Under the pieces are notes generated by a model. That model did not search any database. It saw nothing but the letters and a program-made list of their open reading frames with translations, and was not told the DNA's origin. From Actinoallomurus iriomotensis (GTDB lineage: Bacteria > Actinomycetota > Actinomycetes > Streptosporangiales > Streptosporangiaceae): 64,000 nt of DNA. This document shows positions 33,446-41,056 of the stretch, in pieces; positions within the stretch are counted from its first letter, which is position 1; each line of letters starts with the position of its first letter. The DNA is taken from positions 434,001-498,000 of the forward strand of contig NZ_BSTJ01000003.1 of assembly GCF_030269445.1 (NCBI RefSeq), written 5' to 3'. The position numbers and the translations under genes are program-made.

Positions 33446-34584
33446 CCGTCGTCGTCACCGGTGGCACCGGATTCACCGGCACGTACCTGCTGCGCTCGAT
33501 GCTGTCACGTGATGTGGGCGACGTGGTCGTACTCAGCCGCGACGAACCCGGCAAGGCGCACGCCCGTCTCCTGTCCGCGCTCGAGGCTCTCGGCGCGCCG
33601 CCCCCCGTGTTGGACGCTGCACGCCGGCGGGTCAGCACCGTCCAGGCGGACATCGGACGTCCCGGGCTGGACCTTCCCGACGACCGGTTCCAGGCGCTGG
33701 CGGACTCGATGACCGAGCTCTGGCACTGCGCCGCCGACACGACCCTCCAGGCCGATCCGGCACGCCTGCGGCGGGCCAATCTCGACGGCACGCGGAACGT
33801 GCTCGCCCTGGCGGAGACCGCGGCACCCGGCACTCGTGTCCGTCACCTCAGCACCGCGTTCGTCGCCGGCCGCCGCCGGGAGGGGCTGATCCTGGAGGGC
33901 GACCTGGACGGCTCGGCGGGCTTCGAGAACGCGTACGAGCAGTCCAAGTACCACGCCGAGGTCGCGGTACGCGACTGGTCGTGCCGCACGGGCCGGCCCG
34001 TGCTCGTCCTGCGTCCCAGCCTCATGATCCCCGACGGTCCCGTCCCGGCGGGCGCACCGAGCCACCAGCTCGCTTCGCTGGTCAGCCTGCTGGTACGGAT
34101 GCGCGCCGTACACCGGCGGCCGGGCGCGGCGCCGATGACGGTCCGGCTGCCGGGCCATCCCGACGCACGGCTCAACATGGTGCAGGTCGGCTACGCGGCC
34201 GAAGCGATGCTGGACGCGTCCGCGCGGATGGCCGCCCGGCCCGCCGAGGGCACCGTCACGACGCTGCACCTCGTGCATCCGCAGGACACTTCGGCCGAGC
34301 ACCTGTGGCGGCTGGCGGCCGAACACGTTCCCGAGTTCCGCTTCACGCTCGGCCCTCCTCCGGCCGATCCGAACTTCTTCGAGCGCTTCGCGGCCAAGTA
34401 CTTCCAGCCGTTCCTGCCGTTCGCCTGGCACCGGCGCTCCTATGACCGGTCCCGGCTGCTCTCCCTGCTTCCCGGCGGGCGCGAGCCGGGCCCGCCGAAC
34501 CTCGACTTCCTGTTCGCCGATTTCCTCCCGACCCGGTTCGAACGGCGGCCGGTGGCCACGGCAGAAAGGCTCTCTCCTCGTTGA
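33442..34584 (+). CDS. NAD(P)-dependent extended SDR, thioester/fatty acyl reductase-like
   Basis: The 380-residue protein has the Rossmann motif TGGTGFTG (6-13), an HCAADT segment and the YxxxK pair Tyr165/Lys169 (AYEQSKYHAE). The sequence NLDGTRNVLALAE and the C-terminal extension resemble fatty acyl-CoA reductases and the R-domains of carboxylic acid reductases. Reduction of an acyl thioester to aldehyde or alcohol is inferred and would supply an alcohol for the acyltransferase. The ATG overlaps the previous stop (ATGA), with GGAGGAGG just upstream. The IS element begins directly after its stop. Confidence 0.82.
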   Translation: MTVVVTGGTGFTGTYLLRSMLSRDVGDVVVLSRDEPGKAHARLLSALEALGAPPPVLDAARRRVSTVQADIGRPGLDLPDDRFQALADSMTELWHCAADTTLQADPARLRRANLDGTRNVLALAETAAPGTRVRHLSTAFVAGRRREGLILEGDLDGSAGFENAYEQSKYHAEVAVRDWSCRTGRPVLVLRPSLMIPDGPVPAGAPSHQLASLVSLLVRMRAVHRRPGAAPMTVRLPGHPDARLNMVQVGYAAEAMLDASARMAARPAEGTVTTLHLVHPQDTSAEHLWRLAAEHVPEFRFTLGPPPADPNFFERFAAKYFQPFLPFAWHRRSYDRSRLLSLLPGGREPGPPNLDFLFADFLPTRFERRPVATAERLSPR

Positions 34585-34590
34585 CGTCCA

Positions 34591-34610
34591 CCCCCGCCTG
34601 AAGGCGGGGG
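34591..34610 (-). repeat. Right-end hairpin of the IS element
   Basis: CCCCCGCC-TGAA-GGCGGGGG is a perfect 8-bp stem with a tetraloop, 18 bp past the tnpB stop. On the tnpB strand it reads GGAATCCCCCGCCTTCAGG..., a familiar right-end sequence of actinobacterial tnpB elements and the usual 3' part of the guide (omega) RNA scaffold. Confidence 0.75.
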
Positions 34611-34627
34611 ATTCCAACCCGATCCCC

Positions 34628-35596
34628 CTACACAGAGGAGAGAACAGGTTGAGGTTCGCGGTTCATGGCCCCGCCCAGCGGCTGGAGGGCTCCCCGCACG
34701 GGCGGTCGGTCGGGGTCGGTTGGTCGGGGCAGGCACGTCACCGCACGTCCTGCCGCGATGTTCTTGGCCGCGTTCACATCCGCGTGATCGACATGCCCGC
34801 AGGCGCGACAGCGGAAAACCGCTTGGCCCTCACGGCTGTCCGCTGCGCAATGCCCACAAACATGACAGGTCTGAGACGTATACGCCGGATTGATCTTCTC
34901 CACCCGGCCGACCGCTTTGTGCTCCAGACGCCTTGCCAGATGACCCCATCCGGCTGCGTGGATCGAACGGTTGAGTCCGGCTTTGGCCCGCACGTTCACA
35001 CCCGGTGCGGCGATGGCGCCGCGTGCGGAACGGACCATATTGCCGATCTTCAAATCTTCGATGCGGATCAGGTCGAAGCGGCGGGCCAAATCGGTGGAGG
35101 TCTTCTCCACCCAGTCCTTGCGCCGATCGGTTTCGCGGGCTTTCAACCGGGCGATCGCGGTCTTGATGCGTTTGTGCCGGTTCGACCCACGCGCGGCGCG
35201 CGCCAGCCGGCGGATCCGAACCTCACCGACCTTGCGAGACAGCCGCCGAACGTCCCAGTGAGCGCCACGGCGGCCGACGATCCGGAACCCCTCGTGCACC
35301 CCCGCCTTACGCCACCTCGGACGCCGATGCATGCCGGCGAAGAAACGCGCCATGGCCTGAGCGAAATCCCGCAACGCCTGCTGCCGCACCGTCTGCGAAC
35401 CCGCCGCCAACCACCCGAACTCTCTCCTGGCCTCGGTCAGCTGACGGGACTGTTCGGCATAACCCGGCACACTCACCCGCTCCGGCCGCCAGTGCAGGTG
35501 CTGTTCCACCGCGAGATTCCACACATACCGGGCATGCGCACAGTGCTCCAGCAACGCCGCCTCCTGAGCGGACGTGGGCCGAAGCCGAAATCGCAT
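34628..35596 (-). CDS. tnpB: TnpB with in-frame loss of the RuvC-I segment (probably nuclease-dead)
   Basis: The 322-residue TnpB starts MRFRLRPTSAQEAALLEHC and keeps the second RuvC acid (Glu180 in IRIEDLKI), the zinc finger (Cys244, Cys247, Cys263, Cys266) and the third acid (Asp273 in HADVNAAKNI). Intact relatives are about 400 residues. In them KVGEVRI is followed by a strand region and the GxDxG motif with the first catalytic Asp, before the RRLARAKRGSNR helix. Here KVGEVRI (122-128) joins RRLARAARGSNR directly, so about 80-90 residues are missing without a frameshift. DNA cleavage should be lost; RNA-guided binding may remain. Confidence 0.85.
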   Translation of the reverse strand: MRFRLRPTSAQEAALLEHCAHARYVWNLAVEQHLHWRPERVSVPGYAEQSRQLTEARREFGWLAAGSQTVRQQALRDFAQAMARFFAGMHRRPRWRKAGVHEGFRIVGRRGAHWDVRRLSRKVGEVRIRRLARAARGSNRHKRIKTAIARLKARETDRRKDWVEKTSTDLARRFDLIRIEDLKIGNMVRSARGAIAAPGVNVRAKAGLNRSIHAAGWGHLARRLEHKAVGRVEKINPAYTSQTCHVCGHCAADSREGQAVFRCRACGHVDHADVNAAKNIAAGRAVTCLPRPTDPDRPPVRGALQPLGGAMNREPQPVLSSV

Positions 35597-35637
35597 GCCA
35601 CGACGCTAACCACCACCACCGACATTCTGAGGAGGGA

Positions 35638-35681
35638 GCGGCGTGCCCACCCCGGCCTGCAGGCCAGGGCCTCCACGCCGC
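35638..35681 (-). repeat. Left-end imperfect hairpin of the IS element
   Basis: GCGGCGTG (35638-35645) pairs with CACGCCGC (35674-35681) around an inner palindrome GGCCTGCAGGCC (35654-35665). It lies between the tnpB start and the ACP start and probably marks the left end. It ends 7 bp before the ACP ATG and appears to have replaced that gene's upstream region. Confidence 0.55.
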
Positions 35682-35688
35682 ACAGCCG

Positions 35689-36003
35689 ATGAACCCCGTC
35701 TACGACCTCGTCTCCGAGCGCCTCGTCTCGTACTTCGGCGTGCCTGCCGACCTCGTACGGCCGGAGGCGACCATGGAAGACCTCGAGATCGACTCCCTCG
35801 TGCTCGCCGAAATCGCCGTCATCCTGGAGGACGAGTGTGGTTTCCGCGTGGAGGACGCCGTCGCCGGCGCCACCGTCGACATGACACTCGGCGAGATCGC
35901 GGCTCGGCTGGACCGGGAGCGCCTCCGCACCGAGTCCGGCAAGCCCGCCGAGTCCGGTGAGTCCGGCGAATGGCGGGCCGAAGCCGCGGAGCACGCCTCA
36001 TGA
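35689..36003 (+). CDS. Acyl carrier protein
   Basis: The 104-residue protein has an N-terminal four-helix carrier domain (about 1-80) and the phosphopantetheine site Ser36 in LEIDSLVLAEI. The acidic tail repeats ESGKPAESGESGEW. It carries the growing acyl chain for the adjacent ketosynthase. No ribosome site is visible before the ATG, where the IS left end abuts, so expression may be reduced or may depend on a promoter within the element. Its stop overlaps the ketosynthase start (ATGA). Confidence 0.9.
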   Translation: MNPVYDLVSERLVSYFGVPADLVRPEATMEDLEIDSLVLAEIAVILEDECGFRVEDAVAGATVDMTLGEIAARLDRERLRTESGKPAESGESGEWRAEAAEHAS

Positions 36004-37220
36004 ACCGCGCCGAGATAGCGGTCACCGGGCTCGGCCTGGTCACACCCGCGGGAATCGGCGTGCCCGCGACGTGGGCGGGCCTCTGCGCCGGCCGGTCGAC
36101 CGCCGCACGCGACGAGCGACTCGCCGGCCTCCCCGTGGACCTGTCGTGCCGCGTACCGGGATTCGATCCGGTCGCTCGGCTGGGACGGAGACTCATCTGG
36201 CGCATCGATCGGTTCACCCAGCTCGCCCTGGTCGCCGCCCGCGAGGCCGTGGCCGACGCGGGCCTCGATCCGACCGGTTGGGACGGCACACGTGTCGCCG
36301 TCGTCATCGGCTGCGGCGGAGGAGGGGACCACCTGACCGACGAGTACGAGAAGTTCCGCGCCCGTCGTATCCGGGCCATGTCGCCGCTGGCCATCCCCCG
36401 CACCGCCGCCAACATGGTGGCCGGCGAGATCGGCATGGACCTCCAGGCGCTGGGCCCCAACCTCGTCACCTCCACCGCCTGCGCGTCGGGTGCCACCGCC
36501 ATCGGGGTGGCCCGCGACCTGCTGCGCGGCGGAGCGTGCGACGTGGCCATCGCCGGTGGCACGGAGTGCGCGTGCGTTCCGCTGGTGACGGCGATGTTCG
36601 CGCAGATGCGTGTGCTGTCCGATCGCCACGACGACCCGGCGACGGCCATCCGGCCCTTCGCCTCCGACCGGAACGGATTCGTCCTCTCCGAGGGAGCCGG
36701 GATCCTCATCCTCGAACGTGCCGCCGACGCGGCGGCTCGCGGCGCCTGCGCCCACGCCTACCTGGCCGGCTACGGCGCGACCGCCGACGGCTACCACCAG
36801 ACCACGCCCGATCCGTCGGCGCAGGGGGTGACCAGAGCGATGCGCGAGGCTCTGCGCGACGCCGACATCGACCCGCGCGACGTGCACCACGTCAACGCCC
36901 ACGGAACCGCGACGCCGCACAACGACCTGGCCGAGGCCCGCGCCCTGCACGCGGTGTTCCCCTCACCGCCGCCGGTCACCGCGACGAAGAGCATCATCGG
37001 GCACTCCATCGGCGGCGCCGGGGCGATCGAGGCGGCCTGCACCGTGCTCGCGCTGCGGCACCGGACGATTCCTCCCACCGCCAACCTCGACCGCCTCGAC
37101 CCGGCCATCGACCTCGACGTCGTCACCGGGAGTCCTCGGCGACGGCCGATGGCGGCGGCGATGAGCAACTCTTTCGCCTTCGGCGGCCAGAACGCCGTCC
37201 TGGTCTTCCGCGCCGCCTGA
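36000..37220 (+). CDS. Beta-ketoacyl-ACP synthase (KAS II / FabF-like)
   Basis: The 406-residue enzyme has a complete catalytic triad: Cys161 (STACASG), His301 (NAHGTATP) and His335 (KSIIGHSIGGAG). Thiolase-fold landmarks FASDRNGFVLSEGAG and NSFAFGGQNAVLVF are present. It condenses malonyl-ACP with an acyl primer. With its own ACP and an enoyl reductase beside it, a dedicated chain-elongation system is inferred. Ketoreductase and dehydratase would have to come from primary fatty-acid synthesis. Confidence 0.93.
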   Translation: MNRAEIAVTGLGLVTPAGIGVPATWAGLCAGRSTAARDERLAGLPVDLSCRVPGFDPVARLGRRLIWRIDRFTQLALVAAREAVADAGLDPTGWDGTRVAVVIGCGGGGDHLTDEYEKFRARRIRAMSPLAIPRTAANMVAGEIGMDLQALGPNLVTSTACASGATAIGVARDLLRGGACDVAIAGGTECACVPLVTAMFAQMRVLSDRHDDPATAIRPFASDRNGFVLSEGAGILILERAADAAARGACAHAYLAGYGATADGYHQTTPDPSAQGVTRAMREALRDADIDPRDVHHVNAHGTATPHNDLAEARALHAVFPSPPPVTATKSIIGHSIGGAGAIEAACTVLALRHRTIPPTANLDRLDPAIDLDVVTGSPRRRPMAAAMSNSFAFGGQNAVLVFRAA

Positions 37221-37275
37221 CGGCGGCCGCCCCTCCGTCCTCCACGCCGTACGTCCGAAAGGCCGGTGTCCTCCC

Positions 37276-38055
37276 TTGCCTGGAATCGTCGCGGGGAAGA
37301 GATTCCTCATCACCGGCGTCATCACCGACGCCTCGATCGCCTTCCACGTGGCCGCGCTCGCCCAGCGGGAGGGCGCGCGGGTCGTACTGACCGGCCACGG
37401 CCGGATCGGCCTGGTCGAACGGATCGCCAGACGGCTCCCCGAACCCGCGCCGGTGATCGAACTCGACGTCGCCGACACGCGGCATCTCGACTCGCTCACC
37501 GACCGGGTCGGCGAACATCTCGACGGCCCGCTCGACGGTCTCCTGCACTCGATCGCGTACGCCCCGCCGACCGCGCTCGGCGGCAACTTCCTCACCACGC
37601 CGTGGGAGGACGTGGCCACGACCCTGCGGGTGTCGGCCCACTCCCTGCACGCCCTCACCACGACGCTGCTGCCGGTGTTCGCACCCTCCGTGTCGGTCGT
37701 CGCCCTGGACTTCGACGCCGGTAAGGCGTCGCCGGGTTACGACTGGATGGGGGTGGCCAAGACGACGCTGGAGTCGTGCGCCCGTTACCTCGCCGCCTCG
37801 CTCGGCAGCCGGGGCGTACGGGTCAACCTCGTCGCGGCCGGGCCGCTGAACACCATGGCCTCGCGGGCCATCCCCGGCTTCGACGGACTCGGCACCTGGT
37901 GGGAGAACCGCGCGCCGCTCGGCTGGAGCACCAAGGACCACGCCAGTGTCGCCCGCGCATGCGTCGCGCTCATGTCCGACTGGCTCCCGGCCACCACCGG
38001 GGAAATCGTGCACGCCGACGGCGGCGCCCACGTCGTGGCGCAGGCGATCGGCTGA
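37276..38055 (+). CDS. InhA-type enoyl-ACP reductase (FabI family)
   Basis: The 259-residue enzyme begins MPGIVAGKRFLITGVITDAS and aligns well with mycobacterial InhA as I know it: GVITDAS (14-20), LLHSIAY, FDAGKASPGYDWM, catalytic Tyr155 and Lys162, and SDWLPATTGEIVHADGGAH at the end. It reduces the trans-2 double bond of long acyl-ACPs with NADH. The Ser of HSI corresponds to InhA Ser94. The TTG start lacks a strong ribosome site. As a cluster-borne copy it may serve long-chain synthesis or act as a resistant duplicate of the housekeeping enzyme. Confidence 0.92.
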   Translation: MPGIVAGKRFLITGVITDASIAFHVAALAQREGARVVLTGHGRIGLVERIARRLPEPAPVIELDVADTRHLDSLTDRVGEHLDGPLDGLLHSIAYAPPTALGGNFLTTPWEDVATTLRVSAHSLHALTTTLLPVFAPSVSVVALDFDAGKASPGYDWMGVAKTTLESCARYLAASLGSRGVRVNLVAAGPLNTMASRAIPGFDGLGTWWENRAPLGWSTKDHASVARACVALMSDWLPATTGEIVHADGGAHVVAQAIG

Positions 38056-38060
38056 GCCCA

Positions 38061-38093
38061 CCCGGGCGGCGGGCCGCTCGCCGCCCGCCCGGG
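38061..38093 (+). terminator. Hairpin after the enoyl reductase gene
   Basis: CCCGGGCGG pairs with CCGCCCGGG over 9 bp across a 15-nt loop, directly after the stop. It may partly end transcription before the secreted-protein gene. Confidence 0.45.
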
Positions 38094-38172
38094 GCAGGTC
38101 CCCGCACCCGAAGAGGAGGTGATCACACACCGCACGACCGGCCCACCCGATCAACGGATCAAGGAGGAAGAC

Positions 38173-38778
38173 ATGGATCCCACCGAAAACGTCGCCGCCG
38201 ACGCAGGCGGCCGGCGGCGCACCCCGAACCGGCGCCTGCTCATCCGGCTCGGCGTTCCGGCCCTGGCGCTGGTCACGCTCGCATCGGCTTTCATGCTGCT
38301 CAGACCCACGCCCGCGCACGCCGCCGCGTCGGTCGAATGCGCCAACGCGAGCCTGACCACCGCCACGCTGAGCGCGACGTTCCCCCAGCCCGAGGGCGTC
38401 ACCTGGACGGCCGGCGGAAAGCTGGGAAGCTGCACGGACGTCTCGGTCGGCAAGGGCGCCAAGGTCAAGGGCGGCTCGTGGAAGGCGTCGGGCCGCGCCA
38501 CCGGCAGCTGCACGGCCGCCGATGTGACCGGTTCGGCCACCTTCACCTGGAACCTGGCCGACGGCGGCACCGCCACGAGCACGACCGGCGTCGAATCGGG
38601 CACGGTCGCCGCGTCCTCCGTTGGCGTCAGCCTCGGGAGTATCGACTCCGGCAAGTTCCACGGGGCGTCGATCGTCGTGGCCGGCTTCGAACCCACCATC
38701 GCATCGATCCTCTCCCGCTGCCCGATCGAACCGAACGACATCGTGGGCAGCAAGGGGACTCTCTCGATCATCGGTTAG
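38173..38778 (+). CDS. Secreted protein of unknown function at the end of the lipid cluster
   Basis: The 201-residue protein has a basic N-terminus (GGRRRTPNRRLLIRLG), a hydrophobic segment and a PAHA-type cleavage site near residue 55, so it is exported. The mature part is Gly/Ser/Thr-rich with four Cys (VECANA, GSCTDV, GSCTAA, SRCPIE) that could form two disulfides. It looks like a beta-sandwich. The ATG has GGAGGAA 7 bp upstream. No family is recognised. The position suggests an extracytoplasmic partner for the exported lipid. Confidence 0.75.
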   Translation: MDPTENVAADAGGRRRTPNRRLLIRLGVPALALVTLASAFMLLRPTPAHAAASVECANASLTTATLSATFPQPEGVTWTAGGKLGSCTDVSVGKGAKVKGGSWKASGRATGSCTAADVTGSATFTWNLADGGTATSTTGVESGTVAASSVGVSLGSIDSGKFHGASIVVAGFEPTIASILSRCPIEPNDIVGSKGTLSIIG

Positions 38779-39170
38779 CGACCGCGGGTGAACGCTCGAC
38801 GAGCGCGATGACGGCTCTCCCTCGGCCGGTCAGGATGGCCGGCCGCGTTCCCGGGTCCAGCCCGGGGCGCGGCCGGCGTCGCGAACGGGGTGGCGTCAGC
38901 GCCACCCCTTTTTGGCGCGTTTGACCCAATAGGCGACCGTACGCCCGAACTGACGGCGCTCGACGTTCCCACAGGTCAGCGAACGGGCCATAACACTCCG
39001 CAATAGGACGATTACATAGCGGAACCGTCCGGGTGACGTAGGGCGGTTGCGTCAGCCGGGGGAGGGTTTTCCGCACCCCGCGCCCGACGATCGATGGTGT
39101 CAGCCCGCACGAGCCTCGGCTGGAGAACTCCGGTTCTCCGAGCATCGATCTGCCAAACGGGGGCACCCAA
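38779..39170 (+). other. Intergenic region between lipid cluster and surface-glycan operon
   Basis: The 392-bp stretch has no convincing gene. It contains the terminator at 38887-38913 and then about 250 bp that should hold the promoter of the glycan operon. I found no further repeat in it. Confidence 0.6.
38887..38913 (+). terminator. Rho-independent terminator of the lipid cluster
   Basis: A perfect 9-bp stem (GGGGTGGCG / CGCCACCCC) with a TCAG loop is followed directly by TTTTT. It is the most canonical terminator in the window and marks the cluster end 109 bp after the last stop. Confidence 0.92.
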
Positions 39171-39977
39171 ATGCACGAGCCGGACTCTGTCCAACTCACC
39201 GACGGCATGCAATCCGGCGCGGTCCTGCACCACCTCGACGCCGCACGCCACCGCGCTTCCTGGCCGACGGTCTCCGCTGTCATCCCAACGCTCAACGAGG
39301 CCGAAAATCTCCGATGGCTCCTGCCCCGGCTCTCCGGGGTGGATGAGATCGTCGTCGTCGACGGCGAGTCCGACGACGGCACCGCCGACCTCGTCCGCAA
39401 GCTGCGCCCGGACGCCGTCATCATCGAGCAACCCCCCATCGGCAAGGGCGCCGCGATGCGCGCCGGTTTCCAGGCCGCCACCCGCGACGTCATCGTCTCG
39501 ATCGACGCCGACGGGAGCATGGACCCCAAGGAGATCGACGCGTTCGTCGCGCTGATCTGCTGCGGGTTCGACGTCGTCAAGGGGTCCCGCTACTGCGTCG
39601 GCGGCGGTTCGGACGACCTGACCCTCATCCGCCGGGCCGGCAACCTCTGGCTGACCCGGCTCGCCAACGTGCTCTACGGCGTGCGCTGGACCGACCTGTG
39701 CTACGGCTACATCGCCCTTCGCCGCTCGGTGGTCGACCGGCTCGGCCTCGAGGCCGACGGCTTCGAGATCGAGACCGAGCTGTGCGTCAACGCGATCACC
39801 GCCGGCCTGCGCGTCGCCGAGGTGCCGAGCCACGAGCTCGACCGCAGGTCGGGCGAGTCGAAGCTCAACGCCCGCCGCGACGGCCTGCGGGTCCTGCGCA
39901 CGATGATGCGCGGCCGCCGGACGCCCCCGCCCCCGGTCCTCCCGCGCTACGAGCCCGGCTTCGAGGAGGCGGGCTGA
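39171..39977 (+). CDS. Family-2 glycosyltransferase (dolichol-phosphate mannose synthase-like)
   Basis: The 268-residue GT-A enzyme has VSAVIPTLNEAENL (34-47), EIVVVDGESDDGT and the metal-binding DXD-like IDADGSMDP. The catalytic-region LCYGYIALRR and a C-terminal RRSGESKLN motif match bacterial polyprenyl-phosphate sugar transferases. No transmembrane tail follows. It is first of a tightly overlapping operon of six genes. Transfer of a sugar from a nucleotide donor to a lipid or glycan acceptor is inferred; the sugar is unknown. Confidence 0.9.
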   Translation: MHEPDSVQLTDGMQSGAVLHHLDAARHRASWPTVSAVIPTLNEAENLRWLLPRLSGVDEIVVVDGESDDGTADLVRKLRPDAVIIEQPPIGKGAAMRAGFQAATRDVIVSIDADGSMDPKEIDAFVALICCGFDVVKGSRYCVGGGSDDLTLIRRAGNLWLTRLANVLYGVRWTDLCYGYIALRRSVVDRLGLEADGFEIETELCVNAITAGLRVAEVPSHELDRRSGESKLNARRDGLRVLRTMMRGRRTPPPPVLPRYEPGFEEAG

Positions 39978-41056
39978 TGAGGATCGAGGTCATCCGTCCC
40001 GACGAACTCGGCGAAGCCGAGCTGCGCCGATGGCGTGGCTTTCAGGCCTCCACCCCCACTCTCGCCAACCCCTTCCTGTCCCCGGAGTTCACGCTGGCCG
40101 TGGGCCGGTTCCGCGCCGGCGCCCGGGTCGCGGTGCTCAGCGACGGCGACGGGGTCGCGGGTTTCTTCCCGTACGAGCGGCACGTGCTCGGCATCGGCCG
40201 CCCGATCGGCGCCGGGCTGACCGACTGCCAGGGCATGGTGGCCCCCGCCGACCTGGAGTTCGACGTACGCGCGCTGCTGCGCGCCTGCCGCCTTTCGGTG
40301 TGGGAGTTCGACCACCTGCTCGCCGAGCAGACCGCCTTCGCGCCGTACCACGCGGAGACCCGCGTCGAGCCGGTCATGGACCTGAGCGGGGGCTTCGCGG
40401 CGTACGCCGAACAGGCGCGGGAACGCTCCCCCAAGACGGTCAAGACGGTGCGCTACAAGGAGCGCAAGCTCGGCCGGGAGGCCGGCGAGGTCACCTACAC
40501 GTTCGAGGAGAGCGACCCCGCCGAGCTGCGGCGCCTGATGGCGTGGAAGTCCGCCCAGTACCGCCGCACCGGCCGTACGGACCGGTTCGCCGAGTCGTGG
40601 ATCGTCGCGCTCGCCGAGCACCTGCACGCCACCGGCACCGGCGTGCTCAGCGTGCTGCGCGCCGGCGGCCGCCCGATCTCGGCCCACCTCGGGCTGCGTA
40701 CGGGCACCGTGATGGCCGGCTGGTTCCCCGCGTACGACACGGAGTTCGCCAAGTACTCTCCCGGCATGATCGGCCACCTGCGGATGGCGGAGGCGGCCGC
40801 GGAGTCCGGCGTCACGCAGATCGCGATGGGCCGCGGCGGACGCGAGTACAAGGACTGGCTGAAGAACGGGGAGTTCCCGATCGCCGAGGGCCGGGTGGCC
40901 CGCGCGTCGGCGGGCGCCGGGCTGCACTGGGTCAAGGGCGCCCCGGTGCGCCGCGCGCGCAGCGCCGTGCTCGCCCATCCCGCCCTGTACGCGCGGGCCG
41001 ACCGGGTGCTGAAGACCTACGCGCGGCTGCGCGGTCACGCCGGGGACGCCGCGTGA
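39977..41056 (+). CDS. GNAT/FemAB-like acyltransferase (BcsL/CelD domain)
   Basis: The 359-residue protein has an N-terminal domain with FLSPEFTLAVGRFR and a C-terminal GNAT-type acetyltransferase domain (about 190-330: AWKSAQYRRTGRTDRF ... PISAHLGLRTGTVMAGWFPAYD ... YSPGMIGHLRMAEAAAESG). Such CelD/BcsL proteins occur in polysaccharide loci and acylate sugars or amino sugars. The start overlaps the previous stop by one base (TGATG). Confidence 0.85.
   Translation: MRIEVIRPDELGEAELRRWRGFQASTPTLANPFLSPEFTLAVGRFRAGARVAVLSDGDGVAGFFPYERHVLGIGRPIGAGLTDCQGMVAPADLEFDVRALLRACRLSVWEFDHLLAEQTAFAPYHAETRVEPVMDLSGGFAAYAEQARERSPKTVKTVRYKERKLGREAGEVTYTFEESDPAELRRLMAWKSAQYRRTGRTDRFAESWIVALAEHLHATGTGVLSVLRAGGRPISAHLGLRTGTVMAGWFPAYDTEFAKYSPGMIGHLRMAEAAAESGVTQIAMGRGGREYKDWLKNGEFPIAEGRVARASAGAGLHWVKGAPVRRARSAVLAHPALYARADRVLKTYARLRGHAGDAA

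Larger units (their letters stand above)
34588..35683 (-). mobile_element. IS200/IS605-superfamily element carrying only tnpB (IS1341-like)
   Basis: A minus-strand tnpB is bounded by subterminal hairpins rather than long inverted repeats, as in this superfamily. No tnpA is present, so it could move only with help in trans. It splits the lipid operon between the reductase and the ACP, in opposite orientation. The exact ends are approximate, because these elements make no target duplication. Confidence 0.75.
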
